Assembly (NCBI GenBank): GCA_963701265.1
Contig: OY969581.1
Coordinates: forward strand, 2,232,001 to 2,296,000
Direction of reading: 5' to 3'
Source of the DNA: VRUE01 sp963701265
GTDB lineage: Bacteria; Actinomycetota; Thermoleophilia; Solirubrobacterales; 70-9
DNA: 64,000 nt
In this document: in pieces, positions 26,735 to 34,909 of the stretch
Layout: the number at the start of each line of letters is the position of its first letter
How positions within the stretch are numbered: the stretch's first letter is position 1
Made by a program: the position numbers and the translations under genes
Notes under the pieces: generated by a model
The model's input: only the letters and a program-made list of their open reading frames with translations
What the model was told of the DNA's origin: nothing
Databases searched by the model: none

Positions 26735-27585
26735 CCAGCGCCCTGCAGAGTGAAGTGGACCCGGGTGCCGGGCGCTCCGTTCTCGAGCCAGATCCGACCG
26801 CCATGCGCCTCGACGATCGCCCGCGAGATCGCCAAGCCGAGGCCGGCGCCGTCCTCGCTGCGGGCCTCGTCACTGCGGTAGAAGGCCTCGAACACCCGCT
26901 CTCCATCGGCCGCTGAGATCCCCTCGCCATCGTCGGCGACCTCGACCTCGACGCCACCCGCTGCCGCCCGAGCCCGCACGGTGACGCTGCCGTCGGCGGG
27001 CGTGTGGCGGATCGCGTTCTGGATCAGGTTGAGCAGGACCCGCTGAACCTTCTCGGCGTTTGCCCGGGCCGGCACCTCATCGGCCGGCAGCTCGGCGGTG
27101 AGAGCGACGCCGCGGGCCTCGGCGGGCGCCCGCATCGCCGCGACAGCGTCGCCGATCAGCTGACCGAGCTCGATCCGCTCCATCGTCCAGGAGATCTCCC
27201 CCGCCTCGATCCGCGAGAGCTCGAAGAGGTCGTCGATCAGCGTCGTCAGCGCCTCGACGTGGGCGCGCATCTCGCGCAGGTAACGCTCGCGGGTCTTCCC
27301 CGTCGCGACGCCATCGTCGATCGCCTCGACCAGCAGGCGCAGCGAGGCGAGAGGCGTGCGCAAGTCGTGCGAGACCGCGGCGACCATCTGGCGACGGGCG
27401 TCCTCGATTTGGCGACGCGAACGCTCCTCCATCGCCAGGCGAACCGCGAGGGCGGCCGCCAGGGCGGCACCGATCAAAGCGAGGGCGACGAAAACCACCT
27501 GCGTCAAGCCCATCCAGTGCGGCACCGTCACCGCCGCTGCTCCCGCCAGGAAGGCGGCGATCGCAATTACCGCAGCGCGCTTCAT
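26731..27585 (-). CDS. Sensor histidine kinase
   Basis: A 284-residue membrane kinase with two N-terminal helices (about 3-22 and 28-50) separated by a very short loop, so it has almost no periplasmic sensor domain. HisKA follows with His73 in VSHDLRTPLASL; the ATPase domain has NLIQNAIRHTP (N box), VADDGEGI (G1) and GAGLGLAISRAIVEAHGG (G2). The partner response regulator lies 34 bp upstream. With DipZ and a Met/His-rich lipoprotein in the same operon, it may sense redox or metal stress; this is inference. Confidence 0.9.
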   Translation of the reverse strand: MKRAAVIAIAAFLAGAAAVTVPHWMGLTQVVFVALALIGAALAAALAVRLAMEERSRRQIEDARRQMVAAVSHDLRTPLASLRLLVEAIDDGVATGKTRERYLREMRAHVEALTTLIDDLFELSRIEAGEISWTMERIELGQLIGDAVAAMRAPAEARGVALTAELPADEVPARANAEKVQRVLLNLIQNAIRHTPADGSVTVRARAAAGGVEVEVADDGEGISAADGERVFEAFYRSDEARSEDGAGLGLAISRAIVEAHGGRIWLENGAPGTRVHFTLQGAG

Positions 27586-27619
27586 CGCCTCGCCTCGCCG
27601 ATGCCCGCTTCTTCGCTGC

Positions 27620-28336
27620 TCATGGCCGCAGCCTGTAGCCGACGCCCCAGACCGTCTCGATGAAGCGGGGCTCGGCGGGATCATCGCCGAGCTTGGCGCG
27701 CAGGCGGCGGACGTGGACGGTGACGGTGCTGGTGTCGTTGAAGAAGGGGAAGCCCCAGACCGATTCCATCAGCTGGTCGCGCGAGAAGACCTGGCCGGAG
27801 TGGGCGGCGAGGTAGGCGAGCAGGTCGAACTCGCGCTGGGTCAGCGAGACCTCCTCGCCGTCGAGGCTGACCGTGCGCATCGAGGGGTCGATGCGAAGCG
27901 CTCCGACCTCGATCGGCAGCCGCGCCTCTTCCCCAGCGGCGATTGGCGCGACCCGGCGCAGCACCGCGTCGACGCGGGCGACGAGCTCCGCTGGCGAGAA
28001 CGGCTTGACCACGTAGTCGTCGGCGCCGCGGCGCAGCCCGGCCAGGCGATCGGACTCCTCGCCGCGGGCGGTGAGCAGAATCACCGGCACGGGCGGGCCG
28101 GAACGTTCGTGCAGCCGCCGCATTACCTCGAGCCCGTCGATTCCCGGCAGCATCAGGTCGAGCACGATCAGGTCGGCAGCGCCCTCCTCGGCGATCCGGA
28201 GCGCTTCGGGTCCATTGGCGGCCTGCAGCGTCGCGTACCCCGCCCGCTCCATGTAACGAGCGACGACCTCGACGATCGTCGGCTCGTCGTCGACCACCAA
28301 CACGGTTCCGTGGGAGGCCTCGGCCACGGTCGACAT
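27620..28336 (-). CDS. OmpR/PhoB-type response regulator
   Basis: A 238-residue regulator. The receiver domain has Asp16-Asp17, phosphoacceptor Asp60 (LIVLDLMLPGIDGLEV), TAR and Lys110 (YVVKPFS). The C-terminal winged helix (LTQREFDLLAYLAAHSGQVF, TVTVHVRRLRAKLGDDP) binds DNA. I prefer ATG at 28336; an upstream in-frame ATG at 28369 would overlap the DipZ gene by 20 nt and add MPSPSASPAGR. It pairs with the downstream kinase. Confidence 0.92.
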   Translation of the reverse strand: MSTVAEASHGTVLVVDDEPTIVEVVARYMERAGYATLQAANGPEALRIAEEGAADLIVLDLMLPGIDGLEVMRRLHERSGPPVPVILLTARGEESDRLAGLRRGADDYVVKPFSPAELVARVDAVLRRVAPIAAGEEARLPIEVGALRIDPSMRTVSLDGEEVSLTQREFDLLAYLAAHSGQVFSRDQLMESVWGFPFFNDTSTVTVHVRRLRAKLGDDPAEPRFIETVWGVGYRLRP

Positions 28337-28349
28337 TCTCCCCGCCGGA

Positions 28350-30092
28350 CTAGCCGAAGGTGAAGGCATAGCCCGTCACCCCTGCTTCCGGTTCAAGCGT
28401 GAGTACGTGGTGCCCAACGCTTGGCATGTCGACGAGCTCGTAGAGGCGCTGAGAATCGACCTCCACGGAGTCCCCCTCGACATCGGTACCGGCAAGTGCG
28501 CTTGGTATCGGCTTGCCGTCGAGGAGCACCTTCACCTGACGTGACCGCCCGGGCGAGCCAAGCACCAAGTAGACGCGGCGGGCGCCGAAGTTGAGATCAA
28601 GCGAACCCCCCTTCGCCGTGGCCGAGTCGAGCGTGATCCGCCAGCGACCGCGGTAGGCGAATTCGTTTGGCCCGGGTGCACCCGGCTTGGCGAAGTCGTG
28701 CGTGCCGGGCGAGAGCGTCGGGTTGGTGAAGCGTTCGGCCCGGGCGGCGCCGAGGTAGGTCTCGGGCGTGGTCACCCCGGCCGAGGCTTCGATCCCGTGA
28801 GCGCCGGAGCCCCGCTTGGAGACCGGGCGGCCGGCTTCGGCCAGCAGCTCGCGGATGATCTGCTCCTTCTCCTCGTATTCGCCCTCGCCGTAGTGAGCGA
28901 AGCGAACCCGGCCCTGGGCGTCGATGAAGTACTCCGAGGGCCAGTACTGGGTGCCGTAGGAGCTCCAGGTCGCCAGGTCGTTGTCCTGGGCGACGGGATA
29001 GTGGATGCCGTTGCGCTCGATCGCTTCCTCGACGTTGCCGGCGTCCTTCTCGAAGGGAAACTCCGGCGAGTGGACGCCGACGATCGTCAGGCCGTCCTTG
29101 CGGTAGGTCTTATCCCAGGCGGTCAGGTAGGGAAGCGTGCGCAGGCAGTTGATGCAGCTGTAGGTCCAGAAATCGACGAGGACGACGCGGCCGCGCAGCT
29201 CGCGCAAAGTGAGCGGCTTGTCGCCAGGCGTGTTGAACCACTGCTGGTTGCCGATGAATTCGGGTGCCGTGCCAAGCACCGGCAAGCCGGAGTCCTTCAC
29301 CGCTTCCGAGGCACTCGTGGCCTTGGCGCCGACGCCGTGAGCCGACTCGCCGCGAACGTCGCTGAGAGCCGACCTGGCCGAGGCGGTGTCCTCGAGGCCT
29401 TCGGTCGGGTTGACCAGGAAGCTGGGCAGGGTACCGGCGATCTTGTTCTGGAACTTGACGTCGTAGTCGCCGGCCATCGCCAGCGCCACCACGACCATCA
29501 CTGCCCCCATCGTGATCTGCAGGGCGGCCCCGCGCCGGGCCAGAGGGGCGGTCAGCCGCCTGCCGCCGAGCATCAGGAAGTAGAGGACCACGGCCGAGCC
29601 GACGCCGTAGCTGAGCGCGACCGCGAGCCGCCCGGCGGTGAATGGCTGCGAGGCGGAGACCGTGATCACCCCGGCCAGGATCGGCCCGGCGCAGGGCGCG
29701 TAGACGAGGCCGAGGCTGGCGCCGACGGCGGTCCCGGACCAGAAGCCGTCCCCGCTGCCCCCCGCCACCCCCGCCCGACTGGCAAAGCGGCTCATCGTCG
29801 CCTCCACCCTGGCCGCCAGCGGCGGGATCATCAGCGTGATCCCGAAAGCGAGCAGGACCGCGATCGCCAGCTTGCGCAGCAGGTCGTCGGGCAGCCCGAG
29901 GGCCGAGATCACGTAGACGAGGGCGACCGTGGCAAAGGTGAAGGAGAGCGCCAGGCCGACGACGATCCCCAGCGGTCGGCGCCGGCCACCGGTGGCACCG
30001 GCCGAGAGCGCAATCGGCAGGACGGGCAGCACGCAGGGTGAGAGCGCGGTGCCCGCACCGGCGACGAAACCGAAGAGCATCAGCAGTGCCAT
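28350..30092 (-). CDS. dipZ: DipZ-like protein: CcdA membrane domain + thioredoxin domain
   Basis: A 580-residue fusion. Residues 1-210 are a CcdA/DsbD-type membrane domain with the redox cysteines Cys20 (LSPCVLP) and Cys134 (YAPCAGP), which carry electrons across the membrane. After a linker, residues 275-430 form a thioredoxin-like domain with Cys313-IN-Cys316. Residues 450-580 form a beta-rich module like the carbohydrate-binding-type domain of mycobacterial DipZ. It would keep extracytoplasmic thiols or haem proteins reduced. It follows a Met/His-rich lipoprotein and precedes the two-component genes. Confidence 0.9.
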   Translation of the reverse strand: MALLMLFGFVAGAGTALSPCVLPVLPIALSAGATGGRRRPLGIVVGLALSFTFATVALVYVISALGLPDDLLRKLAIAVLLAFGITLMIPPLAARVEATMSRFASRAGVAGGSGDGFWSGTAVGASLGLVYAPCAGPILAGVITVSASQPFTAGRLAVALSYGVGSAVVLYFLMLGGRRLTAPLARRGAALQITMGAVMVVVALAMAGDYDVKFQNKIAGTLPSFLVNPTEGLEDTASARSALSDVRGESAHGVGAKATSASEAVKDSGLPVLGTAPEFIGNQQWFNTPGDKPLTLRELRGRVVLVDFWTYSCINCLRTLPYLTAWDKTYRKDGLTIVGVHSPEFPFEKDAGNVEEAIERNGIHYPVAQDNDLATWSSYGTQYWPSEYFIDAQGRVRFAHYGEGEYEEKEQIIRELLAEAGRPVSKRGSGAHGIEASAGVTTPETYLGAARAERFTNPTLSPGTHDFAKPGAPGPNEFAYRGRWRITLDSATAKGGSLDLNFGARRVYLVLGSPGRSRQVKVLLDGKPIPSALAGTDVEGDSVEVDSQRLYELVDMPSVGHHVLTLEPEAGVTGYAFTFG

Positions 30093-30133
30093 CGACTCAA
30101 CCTTGCCAGTCGGAGATTACGAGCGGGTGACGA

Positions 30134-30427
30134 TCACCCTTCGTGCTTCATCGCGTCGTCATTGCCCTTCATCGCCCCACCGTGGTCGTCCTTCATCGTG
30201 TCTCCATCGGCATGCTTCATCGCGTCGTCGCTGCCGCCCTCGCCCTTCATCGTGGCGTCACCGTCATGCTTCATTGCGTCGTCGCTTCCCGTCGTCGCCG
30301 CCGCGTTCTCGGACTTCTGGGTCGTGGCGTCATCGCTCGATGAGTCACCGCAGCCGCCCACCGCTATGCCGCCGGCCACAGCCAGGATCGCCACCGCCGG
30401 CACCGCCATTGCTCGTCTTGCGCGCAT
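30134..30427 (-). CDS. Small lipoprotein with Met-Lys/Asp/His repeats (MXKDX-like)
   Basis: A 97-residue secreted lipoprotein: basic start, hydrophobic core and lipobox VGGC with Cys26 as the lipid attachment site. The mature part is low-complexity, with DDAMKH three times and related ATMKG, DTMKD and GAMKG units, similar to pentapeptide MXKDX repeat proteins. The Met, His and Asp residues could bind copper or another metal, but this is inferred. It lies 41 bp upstream of dipZ and probably heads that operon. Confidence 0.8.
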   Translation of the reverse strand: MRARRAMAVPAVAILAVAGGIAVGGCGDSSSDDATTQKSENAAATTGSDDAMKHDGDATMKGEGGSDDAMKHADGDTMKDDHGGAMKGNDDAMKHEG

Positions 30428-30494
30428 CGCTCGCTCCTCTGTCAGTGGTCTGAACGGCGCACGCTAGACCGCAAATGTGACGAGGAGAGAAACG

Positions 30495-30902
30495 CTAGGA
30501 AGCAGGCTGCGAAGTGATGGCGCCCTCGTCGCGGCCGACCACCTCAGCCGCCCGGCCGACGCCCTCGCCGGCCCCGTAATGAGCGCAGATCGTCAACTCG
30601 TGCTCGCGCAGCAGCGGCCTGGTCGGGTCGACGACCGGCGAGCTGCGGATCTTCGCCCGCTCGTGGGCGACCCACACCCGGTCGGCACCCGCAGCGCAGT
30701 CCCGCAGCGGCACGACGACAAGGGTTGAGCCGAGGCGACCCTGCTTGACGATCAACCAGGTCGGAGTGTCGCCCGCTGCGTCGGCGAAGAGTCCGGCAAC
30801 CCGGCCCGCACCGGCGCCGCCTTCGTCATCGACTTGATGGCCAATCCAGCTTCTCGCCTCCTCCAGCGAGGGCGGCGGAGCCGGAGCGTCACTCGCCGGC
30901 AT
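30495..30902 (-). CDS. PRC-barrel-like domain protein
   Basis: A 135-residue protein. SWIGHQVDDEGGAGAGRVAGLF, then WLIVKQGRLGSTLVVVPLRD and VWVAHERAKIRSSPVV, follow the two-halved beta-barrel pattern of PRC-barrel domains, which mediate protein interactions and occur in stress and RNA-processing proteins. No membrane segment. ATG at 30900-30902 lies within the end of meaB (14-nt overlap), so it is translationally coupled to the GTPase. Function unknown. Confidence 0.7.
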   Translation of the reverse strand: MPASDAPAPPPSLEEARSWIGHQVDDEGGAGAGRVAGLFADAAGDTPTWLIVKQGRLGSTLVVVPLRDCAAGADRVWVAHERAKIRSSPVVDPTRPLLREHELTICAHYGAGEGVGRAAEVVGRDEGAITSQPAS

Positions 30903-31857
30903 CGGCCTGTCTCTCGAGCAGCTCCGAGGCGGCACTGGCCGGGTCGAGCTCGCGCCGCACCACCCGCTCGAGCAGCTCGGCGGTTCTCGGGTCGCTCGCG
31001 GCGGTTGTCTCCATGCGGCGCCGCATGCGCGAGGTGGCGATGCCGAGCACCTCGTTGCGCAGGTTGCGGGCCCGCCGCTCATCAAGGGTGCCGGCCGCCT
31101 CGATGTGGGCGCGGTGCTCGCCGATCGCCTCCGCCAGCTCGGCAACGCCCTCCCCTCGCGCCGCCTCGGTGCGCAGGATCGGCACCTTCCAGCCCGCCGG
31201 GTCGTGGGAGAGCGCCAGCACGCCACGCACCTCGCGCACCATCGTGTCGGTCATCGGATGGTCGGCCTTGTTGACGACGATCACGTCGGGAATCTCCATC
31301 ACCCCCGCCTTCAGCGCCTGTATTGAGTCGCCCGAGCCGGGCATCAGGGCGAGCACGATCGTGTCGGCGTGGTCGACGATGTCGATCTCGGCCTGGCCGA
31401 CGCCGACCGTCTCGATCAGCACGTCGTCCTTGCCCGCGGCATCCATCGCCAGGGCAACCTGCAGCGCCGCCTCGGAGAGACCGCCGAGGGCGCCGCGCGA
31501 GGCCATCGAGCGGATGAAGACGCCGGGATCGAGGAAGTGGTCGGAGAGGCGGATGCGGTCGCCGAGCAGAGCGCCGTGGGTAAAGGGGCTGGAGGGATCG
31601 ATCGAGAGCACCGCGACCTGGCGCTCCTGCTTTCGCAGCTCGCCGGTGAGGGCGCCGATCAGGGTGCTCTTGCCGACGCCGGGGGGACCGGTGAAGCCGA
31701 CGATGCGAGCCGCGCCGGTGCGCGGGTAGACCTCGCGGACGAGATCCCAGCCGGCCGGGTCGTCGGACTCGATCAGCGTGATCGCCCGCGCCAGGGCGCG
31801 CTTGTCGCCGGCGACGAGGCGCTCGGCGAGTGGGGCTGTCTTGGCAACGTCGGCCAC
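30889..31857 (-). CDS. meaB: MeaB/ArgK-family G3E-like GTPase (B12-mutase chaperone)
   Basis: A 322-residue P-loop GTPase that protects and reloads adenosylcobalamin-dependent acyl-CoA mutases. GFTGPPGVGKSTLIGAL (Walker A 57-64), VAVLSIDPSSPFT, FIRSMASRGALGGL, IETVGVGQAEIDI and VVNKAD (guanine specificity) all match MeaB. The mutase subunits are 14 kb away on the same strand rather than adjacent. The start is GTG at 31857. It is followed by a PRC-barrel gene. Confidence 0.92.
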   Translation of the reverse strand: MADVAKTAPLAERLVAGDKRALARAITLIESDDPAGWDLVREVYPRTGAARIVGFTGPPGVGKSTLIGALTGELRKQERQVAVLSIDPSSPFTHGALLGDRIRLSDHFLDPGVFIRSMASRGALGGLSEAALQVALAMDAAGKDDVLIETVGVGQAEIDIVDHADTIVLALMPGSGDSIQALKAGVMEIPDVIVVNKADHPMTDTMVREVRGVLALSHDPAGWKVPILRTEAARGEGVAELAEAIGEHRAHIEAAGTLDERRARNLRNEVLGIATSRMRRRMETTAASDPRTAELLERVVRRELDPASAASELLERQADAGE

Positions 31858-31886
31858 GGATCGGTGAGTCTAGAGTTCCCGCCGCT

Positions 31887-32543
31887 GTGATTCCCACGAT
31901 CCGCTTTCTCTCCCGCAACGGGATGCTGAACCGTAGATACGGGCAGCTGCTCGTCCGCTACCTGCGGCGTCGCTTCTTCACCGCCGCCGGCCGGCGCTGG
32001 CACACCAACGGGCTCGTCTTCTTCGGCCGCGGACTCGAACTGGAGATCGCCGCCAAGGGGCGAATCGACTTCGGTCGCTTCGTCTGGATCGGAGACGGGA
32101 CCAAGATCCGCTGCCACGAGGGCCGGGTCGAGATCGGCGACAAAACGGTGATGGGGCAGGAATGCACGATCTCGGCTTACCAGCACGTGCGGATCGGCCA
32201 GCAGTGCGTGATCGCCGACCGGGCGATGTTCATCGACTTCGATCACGGCGTGGTCGAAGTCGAGCGACCGATTCGCCAGCAGGGCATCTACAAGCGCGAC
32301 GTAGTCGTCGGTTCCAACGTCTGGATCGGCTACGGCGCCTGCGTCCTGCGCGGCGTCAGCGTCGGTGACAACGCGATCGTCGGCACCAACTCGGTCGTCA
32401 CCAAGGATGTGCCGGCCAACGCTGTCGTCGCTGGCATTCCCGCCCGCGTGATCCGCATGCGCGAGGCGCCTGAGCAGCTGCGTTGGCCGGAGCCGGTGGA
32501 GCCCGATCCGAGCGCCTGGACGACGTTGCAGCAGCCGGGCTAG
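31887..32543 (+). CDS. Hexapeptide-repeat acyltransferase (LbH fold)
   Basis: A 218-residue left-handed beta-helix transferase. Hexapeptide turns run from about residue 55 (GRIDFGRFVWIGDGTKIRC) to SNVWIGYGACVLRGVSVGDN and AIVGTNSVVTKDVPANAVVAG. This is the pattern of O-acetyltransferases of the WbbJ/CysE-like group acting on sugars. DFDHG supplies the likely catalytic His. The GTG at 31887 is 30 bp from the divergent meaB start; ATG at 31923 is an alternative. The acceptor is unknown. Confidence 0.85.
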   Translation: MIPTIRFLSRNGMLNRRYGQLLVRYLRRRFFTAAGRRWHTNGLVFFGRGLELEIAAKGRIDFGRFVWIGDGTKIRCHEGRVEIGDKTVMGQECTISAYQHVRIGQQCVIADRAMFIDFDHGVVEVERPIRQQGIYKRDVVVGSNVWIGYGACVLRGVSVGDNAIVGTNSVVTKDVPANAVVAGIPARVIRMREAPEQLRWPEPVEPDPSAWTTLQQPG

Positions 32544-32579
32544 CCGTTGGACCAGCCTCGCCCTGAGCGGTCCGCCCCT

Positions 32580-32981
32580 TCAGCTGAGCGTGGCAGGCAG
32601 GGTCCGCAAGCCCTGCTCGCGGGCGGCGCGGTGCAGACGCGCGTCCCAGCTGGCGAAAAGGACATCTCCGGCCGGCACCGAGAGTGCAGCGGCAAGGTGC
32701 AGCGCGTCAAGCGCCCGCAATCCGGTCTCTATCGCCAATCGCGCCGCCCGCTCGGCGAGCCCCTGACTGACCTCGACGACATCGAAAAGGCTCCACTCAC
32801 GCTTCAATCGCTCGAGGTCCTCGAGGCCTCCCCCACGAGCGACAGCACCCACGGTCTCCACGAAACCGATCCTGCACATCACCCAATCGGACTCCGGGGC
32901 CATCGCATCGAGGACCGCGTCGCTACCTTCCTCGTCCACGTAGCGCTTGACCAGCGCGCTGGCATCTAGATAGAGGATCAA
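32580..32981 (-). CDS. VapC-like PIN-domain ribonuclease toxin
   Basis: A 133-residue PIN-domain nuclease. The four acidic residues of the metal site are visible: Asp6 (LYLDASALVKRY), Glu42 (FVETVGA), Asp92 (LRALDALHLAAAL) and Asp113 (ASWDARL). The TTG start overlaps the antitoxin stop by 4 nt (TTGA). It is expected to cleave RNA when freed from its antitoxin; the target is unknown. Confidence 0.88.
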   Translation of the reverse strand: MILYLDASALVKRYVDEEGSDAVLDAMAPESDWVMCRIGFVETVGAVARGGGLEDLERLKREWSLFDVVEVSQGLAERAARLAIETGLRALDALHLAAALSVPAGDVLFASWDARLHRAAREQGLRTLPATLS

Positions 32982-33256
32982 CGCTCTTCTTCGCGTTCCG
33001 CGAGAATGATCGCCGATGCCGAACGCCCGGTTTTCCGCGGCGGTGGCGGCGGGTCCTTTGGCTTCGGCCGGGAAGCGGGCGTGACCTTGCCTTCGGCGAT
33101 CAACTTCTTCATCGCCTCGCTCCGCTCAGGCAGCACGGGCACGATCTCCGCAACTGGGCGGCCGCGCGAGGTAACCCTCACCGTCTCACCCTCCTCGACA
33201 TCGCGGAGCACGCTGCTCAGATTCGCCTTCAAATCCCGGACTCCGATTTCTCGCAT
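32978..33256 (-). CDS. Phd/YefM-type antitoxin of the VapBC pair
   Basis: A 92-residue antitoxin. The N-terminal part (MREIGVRDLKANLSSVLRDV, then GETVRVTSRGRPVAEIVPV) is the Phd/VapB DNA-binding fold. The C-terminal tail is Lys/Pro/Arg-rich and probably disordered until it wraps around the toxin. It precedes and overlaps the toxin gene. Confidence 0.86.
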   Translation of the reverse strand: MREIGVRDLKANLSSVLRDVEEGETVRVTSRGRPVAEIVPVLPERSEAMKKLIAEGKVTPASRPKPKDPPPPPRKTGRSASAIILAEREEER

Positions 33257-33434
33257 GTGGTCATGGTAGGTGGCGGTCGCTGCTTGAAGCGACCTGCAAC
33301 GACCCTACCAGAAATGAAGTGTGTTGTCTGACATCTGATAGATTTCACTGCCGTAGCAACTGTGGACTGGCCTGCGGCGATGCGGCCTCCGGTGCGGACG
33401 GTGGCGATCGCTCCCTGGAAGACAATACGTTTCC

Positions 33435-33692
33435 ATGGATATCGCTGCCCGTTTTGGGGAAAACCTCAGTCGCGTTCGCAAACGCGCCGACCTCTCACAG
33501 GAGGAGCTCAGCGTCCGCGCCTCGCTGCACCGCACCGAGATCAGCCAGCTCGAGCGCGGCCTGCGCGTCGCCCGCGTCGACACGCTGATCAAGCTGATCG
33601 GCTCGCTCGAAGTCTCGGCCGACGAGCTGCTCGTCGGCATGGACTGGGAGCCCGGCGGCACCCGGATCGGCAAGTTCAAACCGCGGGACTAG
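33435..33692 (+). CDS. Small XRE-family HTH protein
   Basis: An 85-residue Cro/C1-type DNA-binding protein: FGENLSRVRKRADLSQEELSV and ASLHRTEISQLERGLRVARV form the helix-turn-helix, and the LIKLIGSLEVSADELLVGMD tail is typical. There is no partner toxin in the adjacent sequence. The 178 bp upstream contain no further feature I can support. Its stop is 20 bp from the convergent glycosyltransferase stop. Confidence 0.8.
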   Translation: MDIAARFGENLSRVRKRADLSQEELSVRASLHRTEISQLERGLRVARVDTLIKLIGSLEVSADELLVGMDWEPGGTRIGKFKPRD

Positions 33693-33712
33693 GACGAGCG
33701 GGACTGCAGCGC

Positions 33713-34909
33713 CTAGGCGCGGGTGGACTTGGCGCCGACCATGTCGGCGTAGACCGCGGCGGTTTGCTCGGCGACGTCGCCCCAGTCGAAACGGCGCAGG
33801 TGCTCGTAGGCTTCGGCGACCAGGTTGCGGCCCAGCTCGTCGTCGGAGAGGACGCGGATCGCCATCTCAGCCAGCGCTTCGGGATCGTGGGCGCGGAAGC
33901 GCAGGCCGGCCTCCTCGTGGGGAACGACCTCGCGCAGGCCACCGGTGTCGGCGACGATGCAGGGGCAGCCGGAGGCCATCGCCTCGAGCGCGACCAGGCC
34001 GAAGGGCTCGTAGATCGAGGGAACCACGGTGAGGTCGGCAATCCGGTAGAGCGAGTGCAGCACGTCGTCGCCGATCCAGCCGAGGAAGGTGCCGTGCTCC
34101 ATCAGGCCCAGCTCCTCGGCCTGCTTGTGCAGCTCGGCCTCGTGGGTGCCGGAGCCGGCGATCAGGAAGCGCGTGCCCGGCACCTCCTCGATCAGCCGCG
34201 GCATCGCCTCGAGCGCGAGCTGGAAGCCCTTCTCGTAGACGAGGCGGCCGATCAGCAGCACCAGCTTCTCCTCGGGCGCGGCGAACTCCGAGCGCAGGCG
34301 GGTCAGCTCGGCGGGGTCCTGCGGCTGCAGGTCGTCGGGGTCGATGCCGTTGGGGATCACCGAGACCCGACCCTCGTCGACGCCGAAGATGTCGGCGATC
34401 TGCTCGCGCATGTAGTGCGAGCAGGCGATCACGCGGTCGGAACGGTTGGTGATCCAGCGCTCGACCCCGTGGATGTAAGTCTGGGGGTGCTTGTCGACCC
34501 AGCCCTGGTGGCGGCCGTGCTCGGTGGCGTGGATCGTTGTCACCAGCGGCGCATCGAAGCGTTTGGCCAGGTGGTCGCAGGCGTTGGCGACGAGCCAGTC
34601 GTGGCCGTGGACGAGGTCGAAGCTATAGCGGTCGCCGAGCTCGACCCCGGCGGCGAGCATGTCGGAGTTCATCCGCTCAACCCACGCGACGAACTCGCCG
34701 AGGTCAGTCGGGCGCTTGGGCTCGCGGATGCGGTGGATCGTCACTCCCCCACGCCGCTCCTCGGCTGGTGACTCCTCGCCGCCACGGGTGAGGACGTGGA
34801 CCTCGACGTCGCGGTCAACCAGCGTCTCGGAGAGCTTGCGCACGTGCCGGGCGAGGCCGCCCTCGATCAGCGGCGGGTACTCCCAGGAGAGGATGAGGAC
34901 TCGGGTCAC
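33713..34909 (-). CDS. GT4 glycosyltransferase (glycogen-synthase-like, Rv3032 type)
   Basis: A 398-residue GT-B enzyme. VLILSWEYPPLIEGGLARHV opens with the donor loop; the C-terminal GT4 motif E(x7)E appears in SIYEPFGLVALEAMASGCPC. It probably extends an alpha-1,4-glucan from a nucleotide-glucose. The ATG overlaps the GH57 stop by 4 nt. Order and domain content match mycobacterial Rv3030-Rv3031-Rv3032, which make methylglucose lipopolysaccharide. Confidence 0.88.
   Translation of the reverse strand: MTRVLILSWEYPPLIEGGLARHVRKLSETLVDRDVEVHVLTRGGEESPAEERRGGVTIHRIREPKRPTDLGEFVAWVERMNSDMLAAGVELGDRYSFDLVHGHDWLVANACDHLAKRFDAPLVTTIHATEHGRHQGWVDKHPQTYIHGVERWITNRSDRVIACSHYMREQIADIFGVDEGRVSVIPNGIDPDDLQPQDPAELTRLRSEFAAPEEKLVLLIGRLVYEKGFQLALEAMPRLIEEVPGTRFLIAGSGTHEAELHKQAEELGLMEHGTFLGWIGDDVLHSLYRIADLTVVPSIYEPFGLVALEAMASGCPCIVADTGGLREVVPHEEAGLRFRAHDPEALAEMAIRVLSDDELGRNLVAEAYEHLRRFDWGDVAEQTAAVYADMVGAKSTRA

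Noticed and set aside
30134..30427. Regular short repeats as a possible CRISPR array
   Set aside because: The repeats are codon-phased units of a lipoprotein gene with a signal peptide, without constant-length spacers.
30143..30467. Plus-strand ORFs with repeated His/Ser/Pro over the lipoprotein gene
   Set aside because: They are mirror images of the Met-Lys/Asp repeat DNA on the minus strand.
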